This document shows, piece after piece, positions 1-5,168 of a stretch of DNA of 5,494 nt. The notes under the pieces were generated by a model that had not been told where the DNA came from, did not search any database, and saw nothing but the letters and a program-made list of their open reading frames with translations. The position numbers and the translations under genes were made by a program. Each line of letters begins with the position of its first letter. Position 1 is the first letter of the stretch. This stretch comes from Methylovirgula sp. GTDB taxonomy: Bacteria > Pseudomonadota > Alphaproteobacteria > Rhizobiales > Beijerinckiaceae. The stretch is taken from the NCBI GenBank assembly GCA_025356505.1, contig JANXSV010000208.1, positions 1-5,494 of the forward strand. The letters are read 5' to 3'.

Positions 1-1457
1 CCTATCTGCACCTGGGGCCTGATGAGCAAATCCGAAACCGGAACATTCGGGTCCGCTGCAACGGACACGAAACTCGAATTGGCACCGTTTTCCAACAGAC
101 GCCGAACCAAATAAGCAAGCAAATCTTCATGTTCGCCAACGGGCGCATAGGTGCGGCAAGCGATGCCCGGCTCGTTGACCAGCAAAGCGCGATAGAGTTC
201 TTCGCCCATGCCATGCAGGCGTTGAAACTCGAATCCGGTCACCCCACCTGCCATCTCCAAAATTGTCGCCACTGATAAGGCATTATGCGTGGCAAATTGC
301 GGATAAAGATGCGCCCGCGCTGCCAGCATCTTGCGGGCGCAGGCAAGATAGTTGAGGTCTGTCATCGCTTTACGGGTAAAGACGGGATAGTCATCAAGAC
401 CCCGCTCCTGCGCGCGCTTGATTTCCGTGTCCCAATAAGCACCTTTGACCAGCCGCACCATAAAACGCCGGTTCAGGCGCCGCGCCAGGGCGGCCACATA
501 CTCAATCACATCCAGAGCGCGTTTCTGATAGGCCTGTATGGCCATGCCGAAGCCCTCCCATCCTGAGAGGCTTTCATCTGCGGCCACGGCGGCAATCACA
601 TCGAGTGAAAGCTCTAACCTGTCAGCTTCTTCGGCATCGACGGTAAATTTGAGATCGTGCTTTTTAGCCAGTTGAGCCAGCGCGATGACCTTCGGCACAA
701 GCTCGTCCATCACGCGGGCACGGCTCACGGCCTCGTAGCGCGGATGTAATGCCGACAATTTTACCGAAATGCCCGGCCGTTCGGGCAATTTTCCCGAGCC
801 AGCGCTTTTGCCGATCGACTCGATCGCGTTTGCATAAGATTGGAAATATCGGTCGGCGTCTTTTTGGGTGCGCGCGCCCTCGCCCAGCATATCAAATGAG
901 TAACGGTATAATTTTCCTGCGCCGCTTGTTGAGCGCTTCAACGCCGCATTTATGTTTTCGCCCAAGACAAAATGCGATCCCATTAATTTCATCGCCTGGC
1001 GCGTCGCTGTGCGCACTGCCGGCAAACCAAGGCGCTTGGCCAACGAGCCAATAATCCCTTCTGGCGTCTCGCCCGGTTGAATAACCCGCGCAGTTATCCC
1101 GAGCGCCCAGCTTGAAGCCGTCACCAACAGGGCACTGGACCGCGCCTCGTGGTGAGACCAGTCCGCCTGAGAGAGCTTGTCCTCGATCAGCCGGTCTGCC
1201 GTCGCCCCATCCGGCACCCGCAACAAAGCCTCGGCAAGGACCATCAGAGCCAAGCCCTCTTTTGTGGAGAGCGAATATTCGCGGAGGAAGTCCTCGATAC
1301 CGCCCAGCCCGCTTTTTGGCGCGCGGATTGCCTGGATAAGTTTAGTGGCCCGTTCAGCGATGCGCGCTTCGGCTGCAGCCGGAAAACTTAGATCCGAGAT
1401 CATGGTGGCGGCAATTTTTTCATCCGCAACCGCAAATTCCGCTCTAAACGCCTGCAT
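1..1457 (-). CDS. putA: Bifunctional proline dehydrogenase / L-glutamate gamma-semialdehyde dehydrogenase PutA, N-terminal half (cut by window edge)
   Basis: The minus frame is open from ATG 1457 to the window edge, giving 485 residues without a stop. Seen motifs of the FAD-binding proline dehydrogenase barrel, in order: SVKLSALHPRY (231-241), DAEE (274-277), RLVKGAYWD (335-343), FATHNA (388-393), RTYAPVGEHE (435-444) and RRLLENGANSSF (452-463). Lys233, Asp274, Arg335, Tyr341, Tyr437, Arg452 and Arg453 line up with the known E. coli PutA catalytic and proline-binding residues. The enzyme oxidises proline to pyrroline-5-carboxylate and passes electrons to membrane quinone; the aldehyde dehydrogenase half, lying beyond the window, would make glutamate. 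The protein starts directly in the PutA helical N-terminal domain (ALMVLAEALLRVPD at 70-83), so the ribbon-helix-helix DNA-binding domain of enterobacterial PutA is absent and it cannot repress its own gene. The start is supported by GGGAGAG (1463-1469), five bases upstream. The neighbouring divergent Lrp-type gene is the likely regulator. Confidence 0.96.
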   Translation of the reverse strand, partial: MQAFRAEFAVADEKIAATMISDLSFPAAAEARIAERATKLIQAIRAPKSGLGGIEDFLREYSLSTKEGLALMVLAEALLRVPDGATADRLIEDKLSQADWSHHEARSSALLVTASSWALGITARVIQPGETPEGIIGSLAKRLGLPAVRTATRQAMKLMGSHFVLGENINAALKRSTSGAGKLYRYSFDMLGEGARTQKDADRYFQSYANAIESIGKSAGSGKLPERPGISVKLSALHPRYEAVSRARVMDELVPKVIALAQLAKKHDLKFTVDAEEADRLELSLDVIAAVAADESLSGWEGFGMAIQAYQKRALDVIEYVAALARRLNRRFMVRLVKGAYWDTEIKRAQERGLDDYPVFTRKAMTDLNYLACARKMLAARAHLYPQFATHNALSVATILEMAGGVTGFEFQRLHGMGEELYRALLVNEPGIACRTYAPVGEHEDLLAYLVRRLLENGANSSFVSVAADPNVPVSDLLIRPQVQI

Positions 1458-1614
1458 TTGATCTCTCCCGCATGAATCATCACATCCTCAAACCGGACCG
1501 CTTGAGCGCGAACAATGCTTGTGGATTCCATCAGCTTATGATAGATTTATAAGTGCTTCCACAATCATTCTGGCTATTTAATAGAGATATTAATGGTTTT
1601 AAGGAAAATTATTA
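1458..1614. promoter_or_regulatory. putA-putR divergent control region
   Basis: This 157-base region separates two genes read in opposite directions, so it must hold both promoters. It is clearly richer in A+T than the flanking coding DNA, especially 1531-1614, as is usual for Lrp-family control regions. Near the putR side lie TATTTAAT (1575-1582) and AAGGA (1601-1605), the latter being the putR ribosome binding site nine bases before GTG 1615. Near the putA side lies the putA ribosome binding site (1463-1469, minus strand). No single -35/-10 pair stands out for either gene, so promoter positions are not assigned. Confidence 0.6.
1519..1564. repeat. Inverted repeat TTGTGGA/TCCACAA, candidate PutR operator
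   Basis: TTGTGGA (1519-1525) is exactly repeated in inverted form as TCCACAA (1558-1564), with arm centres 39 bases apart, about four helical turns. Inside it is a second dyad, CTTAT (1535-1539) and ATAAG (1549-1553), in an AT-rich stretch flanked by AGC and GCT, which resembles the loose A/T-centred dyads bound by Lrp-type proteins. The position midway between the two divergent genes suits an operator that controls both. The arms are short, so chance is not excluded. Confidence 0.4.
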
Positions 1615-2106
1615 GTGACTAACACTATCGCGTCTGTGACACATTTAAATGATCTTGATAGGTTGGATCGTAAGATCCTCACCGTGCTCCAACAGGACGG
1701 CCGTGTCGCAACTGTCGAGCTTGCGGACCGGGTTGGCCTCTCGCCGACCGCGACGACAGAAAGAGTTAAGCGGCTGACGCGGGAAGGCTTTATCGTCGGC
1801 TACGGGGCACGCCTCGACCCTGTGAAGCTTGGGCTTTCTCTGCTGGTTTTTATCGAACTTACGTTAGACCGCACCACGACAGATGTCTTCGAGAAATTTG
1901 ATGCCGCCGTGCGCCGCGCGCCCGAAGTTCTCGAGTGCCATCTGGTTGCCGGTGGGTTTGACTACCTGATTAAAACGCGGGTTCCGGACATGGCCCATTA
2001 TCGCAGGTTTCTTGGCGATGTGCTTCTGACCCTGCCCGGTGTACGTGCAACACATACTTATGCCGTGATGGAAGAAATCAAGACGAGCGGAGCCTTCCCG
2101 CTTTAG
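1615..2106 (+). CDS. putR: Lrp/AsnC-family transcriptional regulator, probable proline-responsive PutR
   Basis: The 163-residue product has the full Lrp/AsnC layout: an N-terminal winged helix-turn-helix (about 14-70, beginning LDRLDRKIL, with ELADRVGLSPTATTERVKRL as the recognition part) and a C-terminal RAM ligand-binding/oligomerisation domain (about 75-155, with VLECHLVAGGFDYLIK at 105-120). The length is normal for the family. Start GTG 1615 is preceded by AAGGA at 1601-1605. The gene is divergent from a putA whose product lacks its own DNA-binding domain. In Agrobacterium and Rhodobacter, PutR is a divergently encoded Lrp-type activator of putA that responds to proline, and the same role is inferred here from position. 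Family membership is near certain; the name putR depends on the neighbour. A related amino-acid-responsive Lrp paralogue is the alternative. Lrp-type genes are often autoregulated, and the shared region 1458-1614 would allow that. Confidence 0.85.
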   Translation: MTNTIASVTHLNDLDRLDRKILTVLQQDGRVATVELADRVGLSPTATTERVKRLTREGFIVGYGARLDPVKLGLSLLVFIELTLDRTTTDVFEKFDAAVRRAPEVLECHLVAGGFDYLIKTRVPDMAHYRRFLGDVLLTLPGVRATHTYAVMEEIKTSGAFPL

Positions 2107-2169
2107 CGTGCTCGGGTCTGCCATGCGTGTGGTGCGGCGATCAAGGTCTTGCATCCTCGTCCTAAAGAC

Positions 2170-2210
2170 GTTAGCAACCCGCTTAATGCGTACATACGCC
2201 TGCTACTAAC
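2170..2210. repeat. Nested dyad upstream of fdxA
   Basis: In the 142-base gap between putR and fdxA, GCGTA (2188-2192) and TACGC (2195-2199) form a near-palindrome with a two-base centre. It is enclosed by TAGCA (2172-2176) and TGCTA (2201-2205), and the outermost bases GTTAG (2170-2174) and CTAAC (2206-2210) also match in inverted form. It could be an operator in the fdxA promoter region, a leader-RNA hairpin, or a weak end signal for putR; no run of T follows. Arms are only five bases, so this is tentative. Nothing else recognisable was seen in this gap. Confidence 0.25.
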
Positions 2211-2248
2211 CCGTAAAACTCATGGCTTATGAAGCCGGGGAGATATGA

Positions 2249-2584
2249 ATGACTTACGTTGTCGTCGAAAACTGCATCAAGTGCAAATATATGGATTGCG
2301 TTGAAGTGTGTCCGGTTGACTGTTTTTACGAAGGCGAAAACATGTTGGTGATTCATCCAGATGAATGCATCGACTGCGGCGTTTGCGAACCGGAATGCCC
2401 TGCCGAAGCCATCAAGCCCGACACCGAAACCGGCTTGGACAAATGGCTTAAGCTGAATGCCGACTATGCAAAATCGTGGCCCAACATCACAATCAAGCGT
2501 GAAGCCCCATCTGACGCCAAACAGTGGGACGGCAAGCCGGATAAGCTCGCGCAAATGTCGCCTAATCCCGGTAAAGGGGATTGA
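2249..2584 (+). CDS. fdxA: Seven-iron ferredoxin FdxA (3Fe-4S plus 4Fe-4S)
   Basis: The 111-residue product matches the FdxA/ferredoxin II family in length and cysteine pattern. C9-x7-C17 with C50 would bind the 3Fe-4S cluster, and C21 with C40-x2-C43-x2-C46 the 4Fe-4S cluster; C12 and C25 are extra cysteines. This is the same arrangement as Azotobacter vinelandii ferredoxin I, shifted by one residue. The C-terminal half (from about 60, [16 protein letters not shown]) is the usual FdxA extension. It is a soluble low-potential electron carrier; the partner is not shown by the context. Start ATG 2249 has a strong ribosome binding site GGGGAG (2237-2242). An ATG four bases upstream is out of frame. 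The gene is followed by an intrinsic terminator, so it probably forms its own transcript. An fdxA-carD neighbour pair is common in alphaproteobacteria, though its functional meaning is unclear. Confidence 0.95.
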   Translation: MTYVVVENCIKCKYMDCVEVCPVDCFYEGENMLVIHPDECIDCGVCEPECPAEAIKPDTETGLDKWLKLNADYAKSWPNITIKREAPSDAKQWDGKPDKLAQMSPNPGKGD

Positions 2585-2609
2585 GCCGCAGGTAAATCGG
2601 GCTGAGGTG

Positions 2610-2624
2610 TTAACCATTGTTTAA
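2610..2624. promoter_or_regulatory. CtrA-type binding box TTAA-N7-TTAA
   Basis: The bases TTAACCATTGTTTAA match the full CtrA consensus TTAA-N7-TTAA, and also the preferred left half TTAACCAT. CtrA is the cell-cycle response regulator of many alphaproteobacteria. The site lies 25 bases after the fdxA stop, just before the fdxA terminator hairpin and about 325 bases before carD. The match is seen directly; binding is inferred. Confidence 0.5.
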
Positions 2625-2637
2625 CAGGTGTGAACCC

Positions 2638-2671
2638 GAAAGCGGTTTTGGCACCGCTTTCCTTTGATTTT
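2638..2671 (+). terminator. Intrinsic terminator of fdxA
   Basis: GAAAGCGGT (2638-2646) and ACCGCTTTC (2653-2661) form a perfect nine-base stem with a six-base loop (TTTGGC), followed by the T-rich CTTTGATTTT (2662-2671). It starts 54 bases after the fdxA stop and would end the fdxA transcript before carD. The T tract is interrupted, so efficiency may be moderate. Confidence 0.7.
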
Positions 2672-2949
2672 GCTCAAATTTTGTGATAGCGTCACCGCAT
2701 GATCTTACTTGATCGGCAGCATCGAAACATCAGAGATCGCCGTATATCTCAAAACCACCGGTAGCAATCGTTATCTAAGGGATGCCGCACATCGGCCTCC
2801 CTTCGCGATAATTGCGGTGCCAAAGCTTTTGGAACGTCAACCTCGGTTTCCTGCACATTTCGCCGGACAACAAGATTTCGGGCAGCATTTAAGCGCCCAC
2901 CGCAAGTTTGGGCTTGGCTCGGTGCCAATGCCATCTGCGTAACGATAGA
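2672..2949 (+). other. Gene-free stretch upstream of carD, probable promoter and long leader
   Basis: About 280 bases lie between the fdxA terminator and carD. An open frame from TTG 2709 to 2942 (77 codons) has no good ribosome binding site and no recognisable product, and a minus frame at 2749-2934 is no better, so neither is called a gene. The carD promoter is probably here; TTGATT (2664-2669) with TGTGATAGC (2682-2690) is only a weak candidate. Small dyads are visible, for example GAGAT/ATCTC near 2732-2749. A small RNA or a decayed gene cannot be excluded. Confidence 0.35.
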
Positions 2950-3708
2950 ATGGATGGATCAAACGTGACTGCAAAGACTTCTGCCTCATCAACTCCTCCA
3001 GTGAAACAAAAATTGGCAGCCGGCTCTAGCTCCCCGAGAAGCACAAAAACTGCGGCCCCTGCAAAACTGGTCGCAGCCGCTCCTGTGCCCGTGGCAAAGA
3101 CGGCTCCAAAACCAGCAAGTCAGAGACATGGCTTCAAGCTAAACGAATTCATCGTCTATCCGGCGCATGGGGTTGGTCAGATCGTCGGCATTGAGGAACA
3201 GGAAGTCGCGGGATACAAGCTGGAACTTTTCGTTATTTCTTTCGCCAAAGACAAAATGACACTGAAGGTGCCGACACCCAAAGTGGCCAGCGTTGGCATG
3301 CGTAAATTGGCAGAAGCCGATGTGGTGCGCCGTGCCATGAACACATTGTCAGGTCGGGCCCGTGTCAAGCGCACGATGTGGTCGCGTCGCGCTCAAGAAT
3401 ATGAAGCAAAGATAAATTCAGGAGATCTGGTATCTATTGCCGAAGTCGTGCGCGACCTTTACCGCAGCGATGTCCAGCCGGAGCAATCCTATTCAGAGCG
3501 TCAACTTTATGAAGCGGCGCTCGACCGCCTGGCCCGCGAAATCGCCGCAGTTCAAAAACTGCTGGATTCAGAAGCCGTCAAACTCATCGAAGGCCAATTG
3601 CAAAAGGGCCCGAAGCGGGGCGCAAAGGCCGAAACTGAAGCTGATGCAGACGCCGAAGCAGATGATGTTGAAACTGAAGCAGAAGCAGATGTGACAGAGG
3701 CAGCTTGA
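2950..3708 (+). CDS. carD: CarD/CdnL-family RNA polymerase-binding transcription regulator
   Basis: From ATG 2950 the product has 252 residues. Residues 1-60 are a low-complexity Ala/Pro/Lys/Ser linker. The RNA polymerase-interacting (RID, Tudor-like) domain follows at about 61-120 (GFKLNEFIVYPAHGVGQIVG, 61-80), then the helical DNA-contacting domain to about 215, including RTMWSRRAQEYEAKI (141-155), where Trp144 corresponds to the wedge tryptophan of mycobacterial CarD. The tail from 226 is Glu/Asp/Ala-rich and ends Thr-Glu-Ala-Ala. CarD/CdnL proteins bind the polymerase beta subunit and stabilise open complexes, notably at rRNA and growth genes. The start is uncertain: GTG 2965 (giving Met-Thr-Ala-Lys) has GGA six bases upstream and resembles typical family N-termini, whereas ATG 2950 has no clear binding site; TTG 2908 is unlikely. 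The family assignment is firm. It stands alone between the fdxA terminator and a downstream hairpin. Confidence 0.93.
   Translation: MDGSNVTAKTSASSTPPVKQKLAAGSSSPRSTKTAAPAKLVAAAPVPVAKTAPKPASQRHGFKLNEFIVYPAHGVGQIVGIEEQEVAGYKLELFVISFAKDKMTLKVPTPKVASVGMRKLAEADVVRRAMNTLSGRARVKRTMWSRRAQEYEAKINSGDLVSIAEVVRDLYRSDVQPEQSYSERQLYEAALDRLAREIAAVQKLLDSEAVKLIEGQLQKGPKRGAKAETEADADAEADDVETEAEADVTEAA
3631..3691 (+). repeat. Short direct repeats within the CarD acidic tail
   Basis: GAAACTGAAGC occurs at 3631-3641 and again at 3670-3680, 39 bases (13 codons) apart; GAAGCAGATG occurs at 3655-3664 and 3682-3691, 27 bases apart. Both spacings are multiples of three, so slippage would lengthen or shorten the Glu/Ala/Asp tail without breaking the frame. 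The repeats explain the low-complexity protein sequence and are not a mobile or CRISPR structure. Confidence 0.6.
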
Positions 3709-3748
3709 TCCGCTGCATTTTGGAAAAATTACAATAAAAAACCCCTGA

Positions 3749-3783
3749 AGCGCCGCCCCAGACATTGACCCTGCGGCGGCGCT
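3749..3783. terminator. GC-rich hairpin between carD and gloB
   Basis: AGCGCCGCC (3749-3757) and GGCGGCGCT (3775-3783) form a perfect nine-base stem with a 17-base loop. It begins 40 bases after the carD stop and ends 28 bases before gloB. On the plus strand no T run follows. On the minus strand a run of six T (complement of 3736-3741) follows after a seven-base gap. It may end carD transcription weakly, protect its 3' end, or stop antisense transcription. Confidence 0.4.
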
Positions 3784-3811
3784 CAACGTTTCGATCAACT
3801 GCGAGAAATTC

Positions 3812-4594
3812 ATGACCCTCCATATTGAACAGTTTCCATGCCTTTCCGACAATTTCGGCGTCCTGCTGCATGACAGCGCGTCCAACCGCACTTTGAGCAT
3901 TGACGCGCCGGAAGCAGATGCGATCGAGAAAGTCCTGAAAGCCAAAGGTTGGACCCTCACCGATATCTGGATCACCCACCACCACGCCGACCACGTACAA
4001 GGTGTGGCCGGCCTTCGTGCGCTGTATCCCGCCGTTAAAATAACTCTGCCAAAAGCGGAAAGTGCGCGGATTTCCGCCGTGATCGGCCATTTTGATGCGG
4101 AAGTGTCTGAAGGTGACTTTGTGAAATTCGGCGAAACTGAAGCCCGCGTCCTTGAAACCCCGGGGCATACGGCAGGGCATGTCGTTTACGTTTTTGATGA
4201 GGAAAATCTGCTTTTTGCAGGAGATACTCTCTTTGCAGGCGGTTGCGGACGGGTTTTGGAAACACCCCTGCCGGTAATGTGGAACTCTCTGTCAAAGCTC
4301 TCAAGTCTTCCAGGCGAGGTTCAAGTCTATTGCGGACATGAGTATACGCTCGCGAATTTGCGCTTCGGCCTCAGCATCGAGCCGGGAAACGTCCTGATCC
4401 AGCAACGCTTGGCCGAAGTTGAAGCCCTGCGCGCCGCAGGCAAGGCGACGTTGCCAACCACAATAGGACTTGAGCAGGCGACCAACGTATTTTTGCGCGC
4501 TGACGAGCCAGCAATTCAATCAGCCTTGAATATGGCAGGCGCAGATCCGGCGTCTGTTTTTGCCGAGATGCGCGAACGCAAAAATAAAGCCTGA
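3812..4594 (+). CDS. gloB: Hydroxyacylglutathione hydrolase (glyoxalase II)
   Basis: The 260-residue product is a complete metallo-beta-lactamase-fold glyoxalase II. The metal ligands are visible: THHHADH (55-61) gives His56, His58, Asp60 and His61; PGHTAGH (117-123) gives His119; AGDTLFAGGCGR (136-147) gives bridging Asp138; YCGHEYT (173-179) gives His176. The C-terminal glutathione-binding domain carries IGLEQATNVFLRA and ends with Arg254-x-x-Lys257, matching the substrate-binding Arg/Lys pair of the family. It hydrolyses S-D-lactoylglutathione to D-lactate and glutathione, the second step of methylglyoxal detoxification in the cytoplasm. Length and motif order are normal and set it apart from other MBL hydrolases. 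ATG 3812 opens directly on the conserved first strand (IEQFPCLSDNF); its ribosome binding site is weak (GAGA near 3802-3805). No glyoxalase I gene is in the window. The next gene follows after 16 bases, suggesting one transcript. Confidence 0.95.
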   Translation: MTLHIEQFPCLSDNFGVLLHDSASNRTLSIDAPEADAIEKVLKAKGWTLTDIWITHHHADHVQGVAGLRALYPAVKITLPKAESARISAVIGHFDAEVSEGDFVKFGETEARVLETPGHTAGHVVYVFDEENLLFAGDTLFAGGCGRVLETPLPVMWNSLSKLSSLPGEVQVYCGHEYTLANLRFGLSIEPGNVLIQQRLAEVEALRAAGKATLPTTIGLEQATNVFLRADEPAIQSALNMAGADPASVFAEMRERKNKA

Positions 4595-4610
4595 GGCCCT
4601 GCCATCCGTG

Positions 4611-5036
4611 ATGAAACCCGACATCAGCGCAGCGCAGATCATTGAAATTCTGCGCCTCGAGCCCCACCCCGAGGGCGGGTTTTACAAACAAACCTATGTT
4701 GATAGCCCGGAGCCGGAGAAGCGCCCGCTCTCCACCCTGATTTATTTTCTGCTGCGTGACGGCGAGGTTTCAGCCTGGCATCGTGTCGACGCTGCAGAAG
4801 TATGGCACCATTATTCCGGCGCGCCTCTGGAGCTGAGCCTTTCGGACAAAGGTGTAACCCGTTCGCATTTACTGGGAGACGATTTGCTGAAAGGCGAGTG
4901 TCCCCAATGCGTTGTTCCGGCGCATGTGTGGCAAAGAGCCAGAAGTCTGGGCGCGTGGACCTTGGTGGGCTGCACTGTGGCGCCGGGTTTCCAGTTTTCC
5001 GGATTTGAACTCGCACCTCCGCATATGACCTTTTAG
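4611..5036 (+). CDS. DUF985 / Cupin_5 family protein
   Basis: The 141-residue product matches the Cupin_5 (DUF985, YML079w-like) family: EGGFYKQTY (21-29), then the barrel segments TLIYFLLRDGEVSAWHRVD (42-60) and AAEVWHHYSGAPLEL (61-75), and near the C-terminus VGCTVAPGFQFSGFELA (119-135). His57, Glu63 and His67 sit where cupins place metal or ligand contacts. Length is at the short, normal end for this family. It is a small soluble beta-barrel; the reaction is not established for the family and none is claimed. ATG 4611 is chosen because the conserved region begins soon after; GTG 4608 is an equally possible start, with GAGG at 4593-4596 overlapping the gloB stop. The frame extends upstream into gloB, but those codons do not look like protein. 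The 16-base gap to gloB suggests co-transcription and perhaps translational coupling. Confidence 0.88.
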   Translation: MKPDISAAQIIEILRLEPHPEGGFYKQTYVDSPEPEKRPLSTLIYFLLRDGEVSAWHRVDAAEVWHHYSGAPLELSLSDKGVTRSHLLGDDLLKGECPQCVVPAHVWQRARSLGAWTLVGCTVAPGFQFSGFELAPPHMTF

Positions 5037-5168
5037 GCCTGTGTTTCACCGCTGGTCTAAACCCCATCTTAATCACTCACAAAGTATTGTCGGGAGGAGA
5101 TAAACGACGCAGCGCCCAGATCCGTCACGGTATCAGGTTAATGCCAAAAGCAAGTTTGAGGATTTGAC
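5037..5168 (+). promoter_or_regulatory. Leader of the PAS-protein gene, with unused Shine-Dalgarno and mini-ORF
   Basis: The gap after the cupin gene holds a strong purine motif GGGAGGAG (5091-5098) with no ATG, GTG or TTG at usable distance. Downstream, ATG 5141 opens an eight-codon frame (MPKASLRI) ending at TGA 5165-5167, one base before the GTG 5169 start of the next gene; the latter's ribosome binding site (GAGGA, 5158-5162) lies inside this mini-ORF. No clear terminator for the gloB-cupin unit and no convincing promoter pair were found. Confidence 0.35.

Noticed and set aside
1578..1593. TTAA-N8-TTAA near putR as a CtrA box
   Set aside because: The spacer is eight rather than seven bases, in a region rich in A and T where TTAA is expected by chance.
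2183..2617. 144-codon minus-strand frame over fdxA
   Set aside because: It is antisense to a ferredoxin with all cluster cysteines in place and shows no motif of its own.
2709..2942. 77-codon plus-strand frame upstream of carD
   Set aside because: It starts with TTG, has no good ribosome binding site, and its product shows no recognisable motif; more likely chance frame in a leader.
3631..3691. Repeats as a possible CRISPR or mobile-element end
   Set aside because: They are short, in frame, and explained by the Glu/Ala/Asp-rich tail of CarD.
3584..4180. Long 198-codon minus-strand frame
   Set aside because: It lies antisense to the carD end and the well-supported gloB coding sequence, crosses the intergenic hairpin, and has no family-like motif.
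4560..4610. N-terminal extension of the cupin into gloB
   Set aside because: It would overlap gloB by 35 bases, and the added residues do not look like the family; the conserved part starts after 4611.
5058..5072. TAAA-N7-TTAA before the PAS gene as a second CtrA box
   Set aside because: Spacing is right, but one core base is wrong and the CCAT half does not line up; too weak to call.
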